Below are positions 62,604 through 64,000 of a stretch of 64,000 bases of DNA, piece by piece. Under the pieces are notes generated by a model. It searched no databases. It had not been told where the DNA came from and was given only the letters and a program-made list of their open reading frames with translations. Every line of letters begins with the position of its first letter. The first letter of the stretch is position 1. Made by a program: the position numbers and the translations under genes. This stretch comes from Alphaproteobacteria bacterium (GTDB taxonomy: Bacteria > Pseudomonadota > Alphaproteobacteria > Rhizobiales > JAJFHC01), in the NCBI GenBank assembly GCA_021775805.1, contig JAJFHD010000125.1:1-64000 (forward strand), written 5' to 3'.

Positions 62604-62957
62604 AGTTCGAACACCTTGAACATTGTTGATGGGTACACAAGATATTCCAACGTTTCGGAAAGACAATGGGCATTCGCCGCTGTGCAGGCCGTGTTTAACC
62701 GGAAGTTCGCGTTTTAGTGGACGCGCCGGTGTGAAAATGCTAATTGCAGCGCTCTTTGACACGGAGGTCACTACGGTGGCAACGCAGATCAGACGACTTC
62801 GACGACGAACCGCCTCGGTACCCGCATTGCGCGGGAACGCTGTCGCGCGCCCTTGTCCTTTCGTCTGAACATGCAACACAGGCAGAGTTGTCTGTAAGTC
62901 AATTGAAGGGATTTGAGGCGTACAATTGCCTCAAGTGATTTTCCCGGATCTGACATC
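62604..62957. other. 354-base divergent gap
   Basis: Between the hydroquinone reductase and GNAT starts. No gene, hairpin or recognised operator. It must carry both promoters. Confidence 0.45.
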
Positions 62958-63524
62958 ATGACGACATCAACGACATCAACGACCTCAACGACCTCATCGA
63001 CCTGCACGTTCGATATTCAATGTGAAATCCTTCAAGACCGGCTTGCCATCGACGCCTTGCTCGACGAGGCCTTCGGCCTCGCGCGCAGAACCAAGACCGC
63101 ATACCGGCTGCGTGAAGGATCGAGGCCTGTGGACCGGCTCTGTCTGACGGCGAGGGCTGGCGGCCAAATGGTCGGATCGATACAGTTCTGGCCGCTCCTG
63201 ATCGGCGACAGGACACCGGCCCTGCTGCTCGGGCCGCTTGCGGTCAGTCAGGATGTGCGTGGCCGGGGATGCGGTCTTGCGCTCATGCGCGAAGGTCTGG
63301 ACCGGGCTGAAAGGCTCAACCACGACCTGGTCGTCCTGGTGGGCGATGAACCCTATTATGCCCGTGTCGGTTTCAGCAGGGTGCCGGAGAACCAGCTGAT
63401 CATGCCGGGTTTTGTGGATCCGGCACGGCTGCTGGCAAGGGAACTCCGGGCCGGCGCTCTCAAGAACGCTGCCGGACTCGTCCGTGGTGCCTTACCGTCC
63501 CTCGCGATACCAGGTCAGTCCTAA
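62958..63524 (+). CDS. GNAT-family N-acetyltransferase
   Basis: Acetyl-CoA-dependent transferase of 188 residues. The acetyl-CoA site is LGPLAVSQDVRGRGCGLALMREGLDRA (about 94-120), followed by VLVGDEPYYARVGFSRVP (about 128-145), as in YhbS-like proteins. The N-terminus is a Thr/Ser run (MTTSTTSTTSTTSSTCT) encoded by a 9-base tandem repeat. Substrate unknown. Its 3' end overlaps the converging membrane-protein gene by 33 bases. Confidence 0.88.
   Translation: MTTSTTSTTSTTSSTCTFDIQCEILQDRLAIDALLDEAFGLARRTKTAYRLREGSRPVDRLCLTARAGGQMVGSIQFWPLLIGDRTPALLLGPLAVSQDVRGRGCGLALMREGLDRAERLNHDLVVLVGDEPYYARVGFSRVPENQLIMPGFVDPARLLARELRAGALKNAAGLVRGALPSLAIPGQS
62961..62996 (+). repeat. 9-base tandem repeat in the GNAT coding start
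   Basis: Four units of ACGACMTCA (M = A, A, C, C in order) directly after the start codon, with a fifth degenerate unit at 62997-63005. Unit length is a multiple of three, so copy changes would lengthen or shorten the Thr/Ser tail without frameshift. Confidence 0.85.
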
Positions 63525-64000
63525 CAGGCCGAGAATCGCCAGAACAACCGCCAGCCCGGAAAAGATGGGTACGTCCCTGAGTGAGCGCACCACATAGGCG
63601 TTGTTCTGGCGCAATCCCAGCCAGTCGGATCCAGCGGAACGCCGGCCCGGGTTTGTCATGCGGATGCGTGGAATGTTCAGCGAAGCCGTCTGTCCGGCCC
63701 GGGATGCCAGCCAATGAATGCCGCCGTTTGTCTGATCGGCGATAGGCTTGAGTTTGTCTCCGGTCGCACGGATGTCGGAATATTCCTTGGGGTCGGTCGA
63801 CCCGACGGCCACGACTGATGACACAATCCCGTCCGTCAACTGATAGACGCCAATTTCGTCAATCTCCTGACCACCGCGCCAGATCCCGTCGGAGGTTTGC
63901 TTGAGGTCCATGGTCGACGATTTACCCGACGGCGCGGTGACGGTAACCTGCGGGGTTTTGGTCAGCATTGTCCGGCGTTCGATGGTGAGCTGATTGTCCT
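63492..64000 (-). CDS. C-terminal part of a large membrane protein (runs off the window)
   Basis: The frame is open to the window edge, so only the last 169 or so residues are present. Near the end are NGGIHWLASRAG, a segment SDWLGLRQNNAYVVRS and a final membrane helix (VPIFSGLAVVLAILGLLGLTWYREGR). I recall this ending from alphaproteobacterial membrane proteins with a glutamine-amidotransferase-like region next to BatA/VWA genes, but the diagnostic part lies outside the window, so the name is left open. Confidence 0.7.
   Translation of the reverse strand, partial: DNQLTIERRTMLTKTPQVTVTAPSGKSSTMDLKQTSDGIWRGGQEIDEIGVYQLTDGIVSSVVAVGSTDPKEYSDIRATGDKLKPIADQTNGGIHWLASRAGQTASLNIPRIRMTNPGRRSAGSDWLGLRQNNAYVVRSLRDVPIFSGLAVVLAILGLLGLTWYREGR

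Noticed and set aside
62961..62996. CRISPR or phase-variable repeat
   Set aside because: The units are contiguous without spacers and in multiples of three bases, so neither a CRISPR array nor a frameshift switch.

Overview
The window looks like chromosomal DNA of an alphaproteobacterium, probably marine or salt-exposed. The evidence is a caulobacter-type sphingolipid locus, a TRAP-fed C2-sulfonate pathway ending in a quinone-linked sulfite dehydrogenase, an ectoine/hydroxyectoine catabolic operon, several IclR regulators and moderately GC-rich DNA. No tRNA, rRNA or CRISPR array was seen. The species cannot be named from this sequence.

Layout. (1) 0-3.2 kb: UbiA-type prenyltransferase, DprE1-like FAD oxidase and DprE2-like SDR, the set that makes polyprenyl-phosphoryl-D-arabinose. 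(2) 3.2-7.5 kb: an M20 amidohydrolase divergent from a 3-hydroxybenzoate 6-hydroxylase / gentisate dioxygenase / MarR operon, with an exceptional dyad operator at 4609-4662. (3) 7.5-11.5 kb: arginase divergent from an Lrp/AsnC regulator, an orphan family-5 solute-binding protein with a Tat signal, and a cold-shock protein. (4) 11.7-16 kb: eutB-eutC-doeA-doeB for hydroxyectoine and ectoine breakdown, then a convergent phosphodiesterase. (5) 16.9-18.7 kb: core MetE-like methyltransferase overlapping an IclR gene. (6) 19-35 kb: a likely isethionate-to-sulfate island: GMC dehydrogenase (IseJ-like), TerC membrane protein, TRAP transporter, IclR, Xsc, Pta, IclR, SoeABC. (7) 35-60 kb: a sphingolipid locus: ELM1-like protein, acyl-ACP ligase, CerR, ACP, SPT, then convergent cpgC-cpgB-cpgA-lptG-lptF-HIT-phosphoesterase, two nucleotidyltransferases, a bCerS candidate, an ABC exporter, an Asp/Asn hydroxylase-like protein and a DegT-type PLP protein. 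(8) 60-64 kb: NUDIX, Ca/Na exchanger, glutathionyl-hydroquinone reductase, GNAT and the 3' part of a membrane protein.

How the genes work together. The sulfonate island encodes import, oxidation of isethionate to sulfoacetaldehyde, Xsc cleavage to acetyl phosphate plus sulfite, Pta conversion to acetyl-CoA, and SoeABC oxidation of sulfite to sulfate with electrons to quinone. The sphingolipid locus covers ceramide formation (acyl-ACP ligase, ACP, SPT, CerR, bCerS), phospho-headgroup addition (kinase, Pol-beta-type nucleotidyltransferase, CDP-alcohol transferase) and probably transport (LptFG-like pair, ABC exporter).

The most unusual item is an AT-rich island (about 49.3-53.3 kb) inside the sphingolipid locus. 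It holds one 774-residue protein with two nucleoside-deoxyribosyltransferase/TIR-like N-terminal regions and a P-loop ATPase. It is bounded by an IS5-type transposase remnant and by a decayed duplicate of the 3' end of the neighbouring nucleotidyltransferase gene. It is a good candidate for an undescribed single-gene defence system.
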